DNA of 18,280 bases from Pirellulaceae bacterium. Its GTDB lineage: Bacteria > Planctomycetota > Planctomycetia > Pirellulales > Pirellulaceae. The stretch is taken from positions 24,249-42,528 of the forward strand of contig JAKVBZ010000022.1 in the NCBI GenBank assembly GCA_022448645.1, written 5' to 3'. The position numbers and the translations under genes were made by a program. The notes below the pieces were generated by a model. The model was given only the letters and a program-made list of their open reading frames with translations, ran no database searches and was not told the origin of the DNA. Below, piece after piece: positions 7,567 to 15,423 of the stretch (its first letter is position 1; each line of letters opens with the position of its first letter).

Positions 7567-7742
7567 GTGGGGGCTGCATCCCCTAACCAATCGAAGATTG
7601 ACACCCCATGAGATTTCCTGTCCGACTCGCCATTCGCAACTTTTGCCGTGTTTGTGGTTCATGACTATTTCGTCCTACCATCCGACACCTTGAACATCAA
7701 ACGGTTTAGACCAGCAGCACCCGTTTTTCAAACTCCTACATG

Positions 7743-7764
7743 GGGTCAGGAAGAGCCGTGACCC
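7743..7764. promoter_or_regulatory. inverted repeat GGGTCA-N10-TGACCC before glpK
   Basis: A perfect 6-bp inverted repeat with a 10-base spacer sits just upstream of the glpK Shine-Dalgarno (GAGGAGGA, 7775-7782). The spacing suits a dimeric regulator or a small leader hairpin affecting translation. No glpR-type regulator gene is present in the window. Confidence 0.3.
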
Positions 7765-7787
7765 AAGAGACACTGAGGAGGAAGCCG

Positions 7788-9281
7788 ATGTCTCAGTACG
7801 TTTTGTCGCTCGATCAGGGAACAACATCAAGTCGCGCCATCGTCTTTGGACATGACGGCCGTCCTGTGTCTATCGCACAGCGAGAGTTTACCCAAATACT
7901 TCCCGAACCAGGTTATGTCGAGCACGACCCCGAAGAAATCTGGTCGACACAACTTGCCGTGGCCCAAGAAGCACTGCACCAGGCCCGACTAGACGCAGCT
8001 CAGTTGGCAAGCATCGGAGTCACGAATCAGAGAGAAACAACCGTCCTGTGGGATCGAAACACCGGCAAGCCCATCGACAATGCGATCGTTTGGCAAAGCC
8101 GGGTCAGTGCAGACATCTGCGAACAGCTAAAAGCCGACGGACACGAACCAACTTTTCGCAAGAAAACTGGTCTCGTCGTCGACGCCTATTTCTCTGGAAC
8201 CAAAATCCGCTACTTGCTCAACAAACATCCAGGCTTGCTGTCGCGTGCTGAACAGGGCGACATCTTGTTTGGAACCATCGATTCGTTCCTCCTCTGGCGT
8301 CTGACCGGAGGAACTGTTCATGCCACGGACGTCAGCAACGCCAGCCGTACGCTATTGTTCAACATACACGATCTAGATTGGGATGACGAACTTCTCGGAA
8401 TCTTGAACATTCCACGCGCGATGCTTCCAGAAGTCAAGCCTTCCAGTCACGTTTACGGACTTACCGAAGAATCATTGCTGGGAGCCAAAGTGCCCGTCGC
8501 CGGGGTGGCCGGAGACCAGCAAGCTGCCACTTTTGGGCAAGCTTGTTTTGAGCGAGGAAGTGCCAAGAACACCTATGGAACAGGATGTTTCCTGTTAATG
8601 AACACGGGAACAACCCCTGTCACATCTCAAAATCAATTACTCACGACTGTGGGCTGGGCTTTCGATAACGAAGTCACCTACTGCCTGGAAGGCTCTGTCT
8701 TTGTCGCCGGTGCGGTCGTCCAATGGCTGCGGGACGGACTAGGTCTGATCGGCACATCACAAGAAGTGGAACCCCTTGCAGAAACCGTTCGCGACTCAGA
8801 CGGAGTGTATCTCGTTCCTGCTTTCGTCGGTTTGGGAGCTCCCTATTGGGATCCCTACGCCCGTGGTGCTGTGTTTGGACTCACTCGAGGAACCACTGCT
8901 GGACACCTGGCACGTGCTGCCGTGGAGTCGATGGCGTATCAAACTCGTGACCTGATCGAAGCGATGCAGAAAGACGCAGGAACGACATTGACTGAGCTAA
9001 AGGTGGATGGAGGCGCTTCCATGAATAACGGTCTGATGCAATTCCAAGCGGATTTACTTGACACAACTATCCGCCGCCCCAAGGTAGCAGAAACGACCGC
9101 GCTGGGCGCTGCCTACCTTGCTGGACTGGCCGTCGAATTCTGGCACGACCTGGACGACATCTCACGCAACTGGGTTCTCGACGAACAGTTCACATCTCAG
9201 ATGGAAGAAGCAACACGTCATCAACGTTACACCGGCTGGAAGAATGCCGTCTCAAGATCTTTGTCATGGGCACGTGAATAG
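7788..9281 (+). CDS. glpK: glycerol kinase
   Basis: This 497-residue FGGY-family kinase phosphorylates glycerol with ATP to sn-glycerol-3-phosphate in the cytosol. ATG 7788 is chosen over the in-frame ATG 7740 because GAGGAGGA lies five bases upstream and the family starts [20 protein letters not shown]. The glycerol-binding residues of E. coli GlpK (Arg83, Glu84, Tyr135, Asp245, Gln246) correspond to Arg82, Glu83, Tyr134, Asp243 and Gln244 here. The ATP-side blocks [15 protein letters not shown] and [19 protein letters not shown] are present. Length matches E. coli (502). Together with glpD it makes a complete glycerol-to-DHAP route. No glpF is seen, so glycerol entry is by diffusion or encoded elsewhere. 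Confidence 0.96.
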   Translation: MSQYVLSLDQGTTSSRAIVFGHDGRPVSIAQREFTQILPEPGYVEHDPEEIWSTQLAVAQEALHQARLDAAQLASIGVTNQRETTVLWDRNTGKPIDNAIVWQSRVSADICEQLKADGHEPTFRKKTGLVVDAYFSGTKIRYLLNKHPGLLSRAEQGDILFGTIDSFLLWRLTGGTVHATDVSNASRTLLFNIHDLDWDDELLGILNIPRAMLPEVKPSSHVYGLTEESLLGAKVPVAGVAGDQQAATFGQACFERGSAKNTYGTGCFLLMNTGTTPVTSQNQLLTTVGWAFDNEVTYCLEGSVFVAGAVVQWLRDGLGLIGTSQEVEPLAETVRDSDGVYLVPAFVGLGAPYWDPYARGAVFGLTRGTTAGHLARAAVESMAYQTRDLIEAMQKDAGTTLTELKVDGGASMNNGLMQFQADLLDTTIRRPKVAETTALGAAYLAGLAVEFWHDLDDISRNWVLDEQFTSQMEEATRHQRYTGWKNAVSRSLSWARE

Positions 9282-9378
9282 TCAGGCATTCGTTCGAGGA
9301 ATCGACATGCTCCAAGGATCTCAGTGCAACCCCATTTCACGAAGAACCTTGATTTCACCCATGATGACACCGATCGTA

Positions 9379-9403
9379 AACCTAACGCCTGGACACTTAG
9401 GTT
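9379..9403. terminator. weak hairpin between convergent glpK and preA remnant
   Basis: AACCTAA (9379-9385) and TTAGGTT (9397-9403) form a perfect 7-bp stem with an 11-base loop, 98 bases after glpK. It is AT-rich and has no T-tract on either side, so terminator function is only a suggestion from its position. Confidence 0.25.
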
Positions 9404-9465
9404 GAACCCTCGGGCCAAGTATGAAAAGCGTCCAAGTTCCTTGCCTCCATCAACTCCCGAAAAAC

Positions 9466-10379
9466 TCAACCACGTGACAACGCATCCGTTTGTTTCACGA
9501 AATTGTCTCCAAACCATTCGGCGTCCTTCGTAATCATACGTGCGCCATGCTAGGCTTTGGCCGCCGCACGCGCTTCTGCCTGAATTCGGACCAAATCGGC
9601 GTGTGTCGTAAAATACTGTAAACTGTGGCCTTTGTAATCATCGAGCGACTCAAAGTCGTGTTGTTCCATAAAAGCCAGAAGACCTTCCATCATAGGATGA
9701 TTACAGCCATACCCAGCCTTCATCACACCCGTACATACTTCTACGGTATCCGCTACCAGCAAGATGACCTGAGCGGCATCCTCACCTGTCTCAACACCAC
9801 CGATGCCGCCCGAGTCGGATCCTCAATACGGGTCACATTAGGAGTCAACTTAGCCCAAACAGGCACCTTGGCTACCTGCGTCACCCACCCACACACTTCC
9901 TCTAAAATCTCAGAATCTTCGCCCATCGCAGATCCCATCCTACGTTCTGGTAATCCATGTGGGCAGGACATGTTTAGCTCAAAAGCATCCACGCCGACAT
10001 CCTGACAACGCTCCACAATTTCCACCCAAGCCGGCTGGTTGTATTCTTCCATAATCGATGCGATCAGCACACGATCTGGAAAGCGATCCTTAAGCTGTTT
10101 AAATTCATCGATCCAGATGTCGAAACTGCGGTCGCTAATCAGCTCGATGTTTTCCCAGCCGTAGATTTCTTGAGACTCTCGGCTGCGCAACCGCCCGTAC
10201 CGGGGCTATACGTTGACGACCTTATCGGCATCCAGGCTCACTGTCTTACAAATGACAGCTCCCCAGCCTTCGTCAAAAGCCTTACCGATAACGTTCGCGT
10301 TTGTCCCCGGAGGCCCCGATCCGATCACAAACGGATTCGGAAGTGTCAGTCCGTTTACAGTGGTACGAAGACTTGCCAT
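9466..10379 (-). pseudogene. preA: decayed dihydropyrimidine dehydrogenase subunit (PreA-like)
   Basis: PreA-type enzymes reduce uracil and thymine to their dihydro forms with an FMN TIM barrel. The start (ATG 10379) gives an excellent N-terminus (LTLPNPFVIGSGPPG, KAFDEGWGAVICKTVSLD), but codon 58 is TAG (10206-10208). Beyond it the frame continues as good PreA: IYGWENIELISD, ELNMSCPHGLPERRMGSAMG, PVWAKLTPNVTRIEDPTRAA. Near 9802-9815 homology jumps to GIGGVETGEDAAQVILL in another frame, losing about 100 residues of the barrel, including the ISAINT-type FMN region. A further TAG (9550-9552) interrupts the C-terminus, yet the frame continues with MITKDAEWFGDNFVKQTDAL to TGA 9466-9468. Two nonsense codons plus an out-of-frame deletion make it non-functional. 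Confidence 0.9.
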
Positions 10380-10447
10380 GATAGAAACTTCACGGATTAG
10401 CGTGTCATCGTGATCGTCCCTATGCGAAACTTACGAGATGTCCAGCA

Positions 10448-10897
10448 CTACAAACCAGGTTTCACCTCGATACCCTTCTTTTCAAAAATTTTCACCTCGA
10501 AATCGACTGCGGCCATTTCAATGGCCAATGTTAAGTCAGCTTTGACAGCGTCTTTGGCAACCTGAACCAGGCTGTGATATTGGCCGCCTCAGCAGCGTTC
10601 CGTCAATTCCACTTCGTCTTCACCAACCAGACTGCCCTCCGCGCCATAGAACACCACCGTGGCTACCGGATTGACCATCGGAGAGGCTGCGAAGCTTAAT
10701 CGTCGCACCTCGCCGGATTGGTTCTGAGCAGTCAACGCTGCCCACACACCACCATTTTTTCCCGCAGTCCAGTTAATACTGCGAGACAATTTGGGTACCA
10801 CGATTTCCCCAGGTTGAGGATAACCTGATTGGCTGCAACCTAGCATGAGCGCCAGAGAAGCTGCGCCCAAACAACACATCGTTATTTTCGTCTTCAT
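10448..10897 (-). pseudogene. lipoprotein gene interrupted by an in-frame TGA
   Basis: ATG 10897 follows a GGAG-like site and encodes a lipoprotein signal (MKTKITMCCLGAASLALMLG, Cys21 as the lipidated residue), then a beta-rich domain with the segment VATVVFYGAEGSLVGEDEVEL. Translation would stop at TGA 10589-10591 after 102 residues. The same frame then stays open for 46 more codons with clear coding character (QYHSLVQVAKDAVKAD, EMAAVDFEVKIFEKKGIEV) to TAG 10448-10450, giving 149 residues in all. The simplest reading is a CGA-to-TGA nonsense change within a 149-aa lipoprotein resembling FxLyD-type beta-sandwich proteins. A shortened 102-aa product might still be made. Function is unknown; it sits inside the decayed pyrimidine cluster. 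Confidence 0.6.
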
Positions 10898-11103
10898 CGC
10901 TCCGCTCCCGTTAAGAGTAAACGTAATGTCTATGATCAACTTTTCATCACGTTCGAGTGTATCTTTGCGCGCCAGTGTGAAACAGACCAGATTCCTAGCT
11001 ACCTTCGACAAAACTTGCGTCTTATAGGGCGACGGACCAGTTCATTCCTTCTAAAAACGGAATCCGACTTGCCAACTTCCGCAAGTAGCGCGGCCTTCAA
11101 TCG

Positions 11104-11755
11104 CTACGACTCGAGGCCTCGCTCTCTAGCAGTACCTGGAATGACGTTATCCAGCACGACTCCGATGATGGCAGCTACTGCCATTCCCGTAGAACCAACA
11201 GACTCAATCATTCTGGCCAGACTCTGAGGTAGTGAAGCTAATAGCGTGTCGGCGGTTGGTTGATACATGGCTAGCAGTTTTCCAGGTGCCATGGCATCTG
11301 GCGACGACACGGCCGAAAAATACGCCGGCACACTCAACCCCATGAACAACGAAAATCCGGCAATGAACAAATTACGATTGCTCTGCAGATCGCATTTCGC
11401 CAACTGTTGAACTAACTCCGACAGCACTGATAAGGCCAAAAAGCGTACAATACAGACCACCCACGACCGGGCCGGGAACGGCAGCTGCCAACGCTCCGAA
11501 TTTCCCAAAGAATCCCAAACCGACGAGCATCACCGCTACCCATTGCACAACATACCGACTTCCCACCCTCGTGAGACCGACCAGGCCAATATTCTCAGAA
11601 TAGCTCGTCGAGCTAAACCCACCCAGAATCCCGGTCAACAGACATCCGACTCCCTCGCAACCGATGCCACGCGAAATCTGTTGGGAACTCGGTTGTTCTC
11701 CTCCCGCCATGTGGGCACAGGCATGGTAATCACCAAACGACTCGATCATCGAAGC
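11104..11755 (-). pseudogene. remnant of NCS2 uracil/xanthine permease (C-terminal half, frameshifted)
   Basis: The first part (11755 to about 11410) reads ASMIESFGDYHACAHMAGG, then GGFSSTSYSENIGLVGLTRVGSR and KFGALAAAVPGPVVGGLYC. These are TM8 to TM10-11 landmarks of the nucleobase:cation symporter-2 family, including the conserved ESFGDY glutamate. Around 11410 one extra base shifts the frame, and the family continues as DLQSNRNLFIAGFSLFMGLSVPAYF to the final GVVLDNVIPGTARERG, stopping at 11104-11106. The N-terminal half, about 240 residues, is missing. The coding sequence instead begins at a junction with a truncated nitrilase. A transporter lacking TM1-7 cannot work. Confidence 0.88.
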
Positions 11756-12407
11756 ATTGATTCGCTACAGCGTGTGCAGGCTGCTCTAGCTTCCACAAAT
11801 ACTCGCTCAGCCCGGCTACGGTAGCCGAAGGGTTAAAGACGATTTCTGCACCGTTCAATCCCAGGCAACGAGCACCTTCAGGAAAATGACGGTCATAACA
11901 GATGTAAACGCCCACCTTACCGACTGCTGTTTCAAACACAGGGTAACCCAAATTTCCTGGTCGAAAATAAAATTTCTCCCAGAAACCTGGTGCACAATGC
12001 GGAATGTGCATCTTACGAAATTTTCCCAGATAGCTCCCATCAGCATCAATGACACTGGCCGAATTGTAATACACGCCCGTAAGGTCTTCTTCATACATCG
12101 GGACGACCAACACGATGCCATATTTTTTCGCCAGTTCCTGCATCAATTTTGTAGTGGGACCATCAGGAATTGGTTCGGTCAATTCGTACCATTTGGCGTC
12201 CTGTTCGGCACAAAAATAAGGTCCGTAGAACAGTTCTTGAAGGCAGACTACTTGTGCCCCCTGGTCAGCTGCGCGTCCAATCAAATAGACATGCTTTTCA
12301 ATCATCGCCTGTTTGCCTGCGGCTACACCGGAAGTCACAGGTTCACACAGAGTGGCCTGAATCCCTTTCACCGGCGAGAACCACTCGTTCTTCCGCAACA
12401 TGCACAT
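11730..12407 (-). pseudogene. beta-ureidopropionase-like nitrilase, C-terminus deleted
   Basis: From ATG 12407 the frame gives 225 residues of a nitrilase-superfamily amidase closest in feel to N-carbamoyl-beta-alanine amidohydrolase and N-carbamoylputrescine amidase. The catalytic Glu (LQELFYGPYFC), Lys (GKFRKMHIPH) and Cys (GVYICYDRHFPEG) are all present. Homology ends abruptly at EQPAHAVAN (11760-11762), and nine unrelated residues follow before TGA 11730. Full-length relatives continue about 80 residues further, with strands completing the alpha-beta-beta-alpha sandwich, so the product is unlikely to fold. The DNA past the break is the permease remnant in another frame, so one deletion fused the two genes. 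A beta-ureidopropionase would complete reductive uracil breakdown. Confidence 0.87.
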
Positions 12408-12709
12408 TCTGAGTAAAAAACTTTCACTTCCACAGAAGACGACACTGACTTGCTAGAAATCCCCCCACAAGTCACGCTAGACTCCGGTGTGGAAGGGTAC
12501 GAAAAGGGACTGACAACGACGGTTTACCGAAAACCATTGGCCCACACCATGTCCCATTTTGGCACCTAGCGTCGCTGACGGAGTCAGCAAGCCGCACGAT
12601 CCGAGTATGCTGACAATTCGGGCTGGAGGACAATTACCCAAGCAGACAGGTCACATTACCGAATTAGGATTAAAGTATCCTAGTGGCTGCGCACCGTCGG
12701 GAGTTAGAC
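12408..12709. other. 302-bp divergent intergenic region
   Basis: This separates the truncated nitrilase (-) from the MinD-like operon (+). It contains a perfect 6-3-6 hairpin, GCTGAC-GGA-GTCAGC, at 12574-12588, about 120 bases before the operon start. No clear promoter pair and no coding remnant were found. Confidence 0.4.
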
Positions 12710-13483
12710 GTGGGTACTGCAAAAATCATTTCTGTGCACTCCTACCGTGGTGGGACGGGTAAGTCGAATATCACCGCCAATCTTGCTGCCTGCGCCGTGG
12801 CCATGGGACATAAGGTCGCCGTGATTGACACCGACCTGAAATCTCCTGGAATTCACGTCTTGTTTGGTGTGGATCCTTCACAAATCCAACTCACGCTCGT
12901 CGATTATCTCTGGGACAAGTGCACGAGTACGGAAACGGCATACGACGTCACGACACGGGTCTGTCCGAATCATGACCATGCCCATGCTAAATGTTGGCTT
13001 GTCCCAGCCTCGCTGGACACCCACGCCATTTCCCGATTACTCGATGAAGGATACGACATCCAACGTCTTAATACCCACATCGATGACTTGATGTCCCAAT
13101 TGGAACTCGACTATCTCCTGATTGATACTCATCCTGGACTGAACGACGAGTCGATGCTGACAACCGCGCTTTCCGACATCCTGATCTTGCTCGTGAGGCC
13201 TGACCAACAGGACTACTATGGTTCCGCTGTAGTCTCCAGAATTGCCACACAACTCGAAGTTCCCAATATCTTTGTAGTAGCCAATAAGTTGCATTCACAA
13301 ATCGATGTGGAACAACTTACTCAACACCTAAAGCAGGCTTTCGGACATGACGTGCTCGGCGCCATTCCGCTAAGTGAAGACCTGGCAAAACTCGGAAGTC
13401 GACAACTCATCGTCAACGAATCGCCAGAAGGCATTGTTGCACACACCTTAAAAATAATCGCGAAAAGAATATTTGCCACATGA
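12710..13483 (+). CDS. MinD/ParA-family ATPase with RGGTGKS Walker A
   Basis: GTG 12710 is preferred to the in-frame GTG 12683 because GGGAG (12699-12703) lies six bases upstream and the product then starts right at the first strand (MGTAKIISVH). The 257-residue protein shows a deviant Walker A at residues 13-20, RGGTGKSN, with arginine where ParA/MinD proteins have the signature lysine. Switch I is DTDLKSPG (40-47) and Walker B/switch II is LLIDTHPGLN (136-145). VVANKL marks the nucleotide-base strand. Such ATPases dimerise on ATP and position cargo on membrane or nucleoid. There is no clear MinD-type amphipathic C-terminal helix. It heads an operon with patatin and FHA genes and overlaps the next ORF by four bases. 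Confidence 0.85.
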   Translation: MGTAKIISVHSYRGGTGKSNITANLAACAVAMGHKVAVIDTDLKSPGIHVLFGVDPSQIQLTLVDYLWDKCTSTETAYDVTTRVCPNHDHAHAKCWLVPASLDTHAISRLLDEGYDIQRLNTHIDDLMSQLELDYLLIDTHPGLNDESMLTTALSDILILLVRPDQQDYYGSAVVSRIATQLEVPNIFVVANKLHSQIDVEQLTQHLKQAFGHDVLGAIPLSEDLAKLGSRQLIVNESPEGIVAHTLKIIAKRIFAT

Positions 13484-13641
13484 CTCACTGGCTGGACACT
13501 GCCACCTCAAAAAAACTTACCCTATGGAAACAACAATCACAGGCAGATCGACAACGAACGCCTAAACCTTCACAACTCGCCCCCGCTTTCGTAGTCCCCA
13601 AGGCAACCATGATCTGGGGCTCTCATCATACGCTTTGTTAG
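13480..13641 (+). CDS. small 53-aa ORF translationally coupled to the ATPase
   Basis: ATG 13480-13482 overlaps the ATPase stop as ATGA, a classic translational-coupling arrangement. The product, MTHWLDTATSKKLTLWKQQS and onward, is basic, Gln/Lys/Arg-rich in its first half and has no membrane segment. It ends at TAG 13639-13641, leaving 106 bases before the patatin ATG. It could be a genuine small partner of the ATPase or the 5' stump of a longer gene that has since decayed. I do not recognise a family. Confidence 0.5.
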   Translation: MTHWLDTATSKKLTLWKQQSQADRQRTPKPSQLAPAFVVPKATMIWGSHHTLC

Positions 13642-13747
13642 CCAAACCATACGGACCGAAGAACCAAGCAGACCAACTCTAAGATACGTCATTCGCCGTT
13701 GGCCATTCCTTGAGTCAGAATCAACCAGGACTTATCCACTTCCTGCC

Positions 13748-14746
13748 ATGTCGCGATCAACCGAAGAACAGAAAGCGTTTGACAATTTAATGTCTCAGCA
13801 GGAGCAGATTGAGGCTCCATGTGACGCATCTCAGTTTCGCATTTTCCGTCGCATGGCAGAAAACGAAAGCAACTTCTTCGCCATCGGTTTCGGAGGTGGT
13901 AGTGTTCCCGGCCTGGCTGCGAACACAGCGTTGATGGGTTTGATTGACGAACTTAAATTGCGGCCATTCGTCAAAGAAGTCTGGGGAACTTCCGCCGGGT
14001 CCATCGTAGCCGGTGCCATGGCCTGTGGCCTGACGTCGCGCGAAATGTTGCCACTCCTTCAAGAACTCGATCGGCCGGGCGTGGTCGACATTCCTCGCTG
14101 GCAAGTCCTCGGAAAAGGGCTGCTGAGGTTCTTGTTTCGACAGAAAGTTCCCGACGGCTTCGTACGTGGAGAACATTTCCGACGCGCATTGATCCAGGCA
14201 CAACCAGTCCAAACCTTCGAAGAGACTCAAATCCCACTACGCATGATCGCCTGCACCGATGACGGAAATGCTCGCAAGGTTGTCCTGCGCAGTGGGCCGT
14301 TGGTGGAAGCCGGAATGGCATCCATGTGTATCCCCGGAGTGATGATGCCCGTGCAAGATTGGAACGGGCAATCCCACGGATACTTGGACGGCGGAGTCGT
14401 CGAAAAAACTCCTTTGGTCTCCATCATTGAAGACCATTGTCGACTGGACCGCAGCCAAGATTTATTGGCAGTCACGACTCATTTTTCTCCGAGGAAACGA
14501 CGACCGGAAGGATTTGTCCAACGGTTCGTGTCCACCATCGACCATATGGAAGAGGTCAGTTGGGAACACCAACGTGCACAGGCACGTGAAACTCCAAATT
14601 GCAAGCCGATTATTTTAAATCCACAGCTGGAATTTGGCGGCATGTTTGACTTCAGTTACGTACAGTTCAACTATTTGTGGGCGCGGAGGTCTTTCAAACA
14701 GCAACTATCCAATGCCGGACTGGCAACGCGGTTTGACGCGAGGTGA
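13748..14746 (+). CDS. patatin-like phospholipase
   Basis: This 332-residue protein is of the patatin / cPLA2-like family of lipid acyl hydrolases. The oxyanion-hole block reads GFGGGSVPG (residues 47-55; many members have an Arg where this has VP). The nucleophile elbow is GTSAG with Ser82, and the second catalytic residue is Asp214 in YLDGG, so the dyad is intact. A hydrophilic N-terminal 40 residues and a C-terminal extension after residue 250 flank the core, with no signal peptide or membrane segment. It probably acts on membrane phospholipids from the cytosol. The ATG has no good Shine-Dalgarno. It lies three bases before the FHA gene and downstream of the MinD-like ATPase. Confidence 0.88.
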   Translation: MSRSTEEQKAFDNLMSQQEQIEAPCDASQFRIFRRMAENESNFFAIGFGGGSVPGLAANTALMGLIDELKLRPFVKEVWGTSAGSIVAGAMACGLTSREMLPLLQELDRPGVVDIPRWQVLGKGLLRFLFRQKVPDGFVRGEHFRRALIQAQPVQTFEETQIPLRMIACTDDGNARKVVLRSGPLVEAGMASMCIPGVMMPVQDWNGQSHGYLDGGVVEKTPLVSIIEDHCRLDRSQDLLAVTTHFSPRKRRPEGFVQRFVSTIDHMEEVSWEHQRAQARETPNCKPIILNPQLEFGGMFDFSYVQFNYLWARRSFKQQLSNAGLATRFDAR

Positions 14747-14749
14747 TCT

Positions 14750-15265
14750 ATGGACGACAAACGAGCCGAAACCAATCTAGAGCAGGCAACCAGGGCTTTC
14801 TTCTCGGAAAACACTGCTGGAGAAAGCAACTCTGAATCTGCTCTCATCTACGCCCTCTCCGGTCCCTTGCACGGCCGTAGCTTTGTATTGGATTCGGATT
14901 TCATTTCCATAGGACGAGAAATCAAGAGTACCATCCGCTTGCCCTCCGACGCCGTTTCACGCTTGCATTGCCAACTCGTACGTAGTGACTCTGGCAACTT
15001 CTCGATCTTGGATAACGATTCGATGAACGGCACCGTCGTGAATGGCCGAAAATTGGAAGCCCAACAAGCGTTACCACTCACCCATGGTGACAATATCTCC
15101 ATCTGCGGATCGATGTTCCTTTTCATTCATCCTCCATTGGGATCCGCCAAATCCGGACAGGAGTCCATTTCTGTCGATCTGGCAGCCGCCCAAGTCGAAG
15201 CAGACAAGCTCTTGAAAGGATGCGATCAGTTCAAGTCACTCCGTCGGACGCGGGCCCGGAAATAA
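14750..15265 (+). CDS. FHA-domain protein
   Basis: This 171-residue protein has a single forkhead-associated domain at about residues 32-128. The phosphothreonine-binding signature is complete: ISIGRE with Gly55-Arg56, SRLHCQL with Ser70 and His73, and NGTVVNGR with Asn93-Gly94-Thr95 and Asn98-Gly99. FHA domains read Thr-phosphorylated partners, which implies a Ser/Thr kinase that is not in this window. A short N-terminal tail with several Thr/Ser and a basic helical C-terminus (ending RRTRARK) flank it. The Shine-Dalgarno GAGGTGA overlaps the patatin stop three bases upstream, so the two are co-translated. It may recruit or gate the patatin or ATPase; this is inferred only from the operon. 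Confidence 0.9.
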   Translation: MDDKRAETNLEQATRAFFSENTAGESNSESALIYALSGPLHGRSFVLDSDFISIGREIKSTIRLPSDAVSRLHCQLVRSDSGNFSILDNDSMNGTVVNGRKLEAQQALPLTHGDNISICGSMFLFIHPPLGSAKSGQESISVDLAAAQVEADKLLKGCDQFKSLRRTRARK

Positions 15266-15300
15266 CCGGTGTTTGCGAAAGTGGTTGGACCGCTCACGCC

Positions 15301-15322
15301 GCAAAACGAGAGAGCGTTTTGC
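15301..15322. terminator. hairpin between the convergent FHA and GFO/IDH genes
   Basis: GCAAAACG-AGAGAG-CGTTTTGC is a perfect 8-bp stem with a 6-base loop, 35 bases after the FHA stop. Lacking a GC-rich stem and a downstream T-run, it is not a textbook terminator, but its position between convergent genes fits one. The stem itself contributes TTTT on both strands. Confidence 0.4.
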
Positions 15323-15393
15323 CAATTTGGACACGCCGGCTTCTCTGGCCACCAGGGAGGACCTGGACACTCGTTCTACGCTATGTGGTCAGT

Positions 15394-15414
15394 CGATATC
15401 CCGATTGGGATTCG
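15394..15414 (-). terminator. small hairpin after the GFO/IDH gene
   Basis: ATCCC-GATT-GGGAT (15398-15411), extended by CGA/TCG past a one-base bulge, lies ten bases beyond the stop of the minus-strand oxidoreductase. There is no T-tract, so assignment as its terminator is tentative. Confidence 0.3.
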
Positions 15415-15423
15415 AGATGGCCT

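Noticed and set aside
7598..7603. TTGACA between glpD and glpK as a glpK promoter
   Set aside because: No acceptable -10 lies 16-18 bases downstream.
9227..9517. 96-aa minus-strand frame after glpK
   Set aside because: It overlaps the end of glpK and the C-terminal tail of the preA remnant in a different frame and shows no domain character.
10589..10591. TGA as a selenocysteine codon in the lipoprotein
   Set aside because: No SECIS-like stem is evident just downstream, the family is not a redox enzyme, and adjacent genes show ordinary nonsense mutations.
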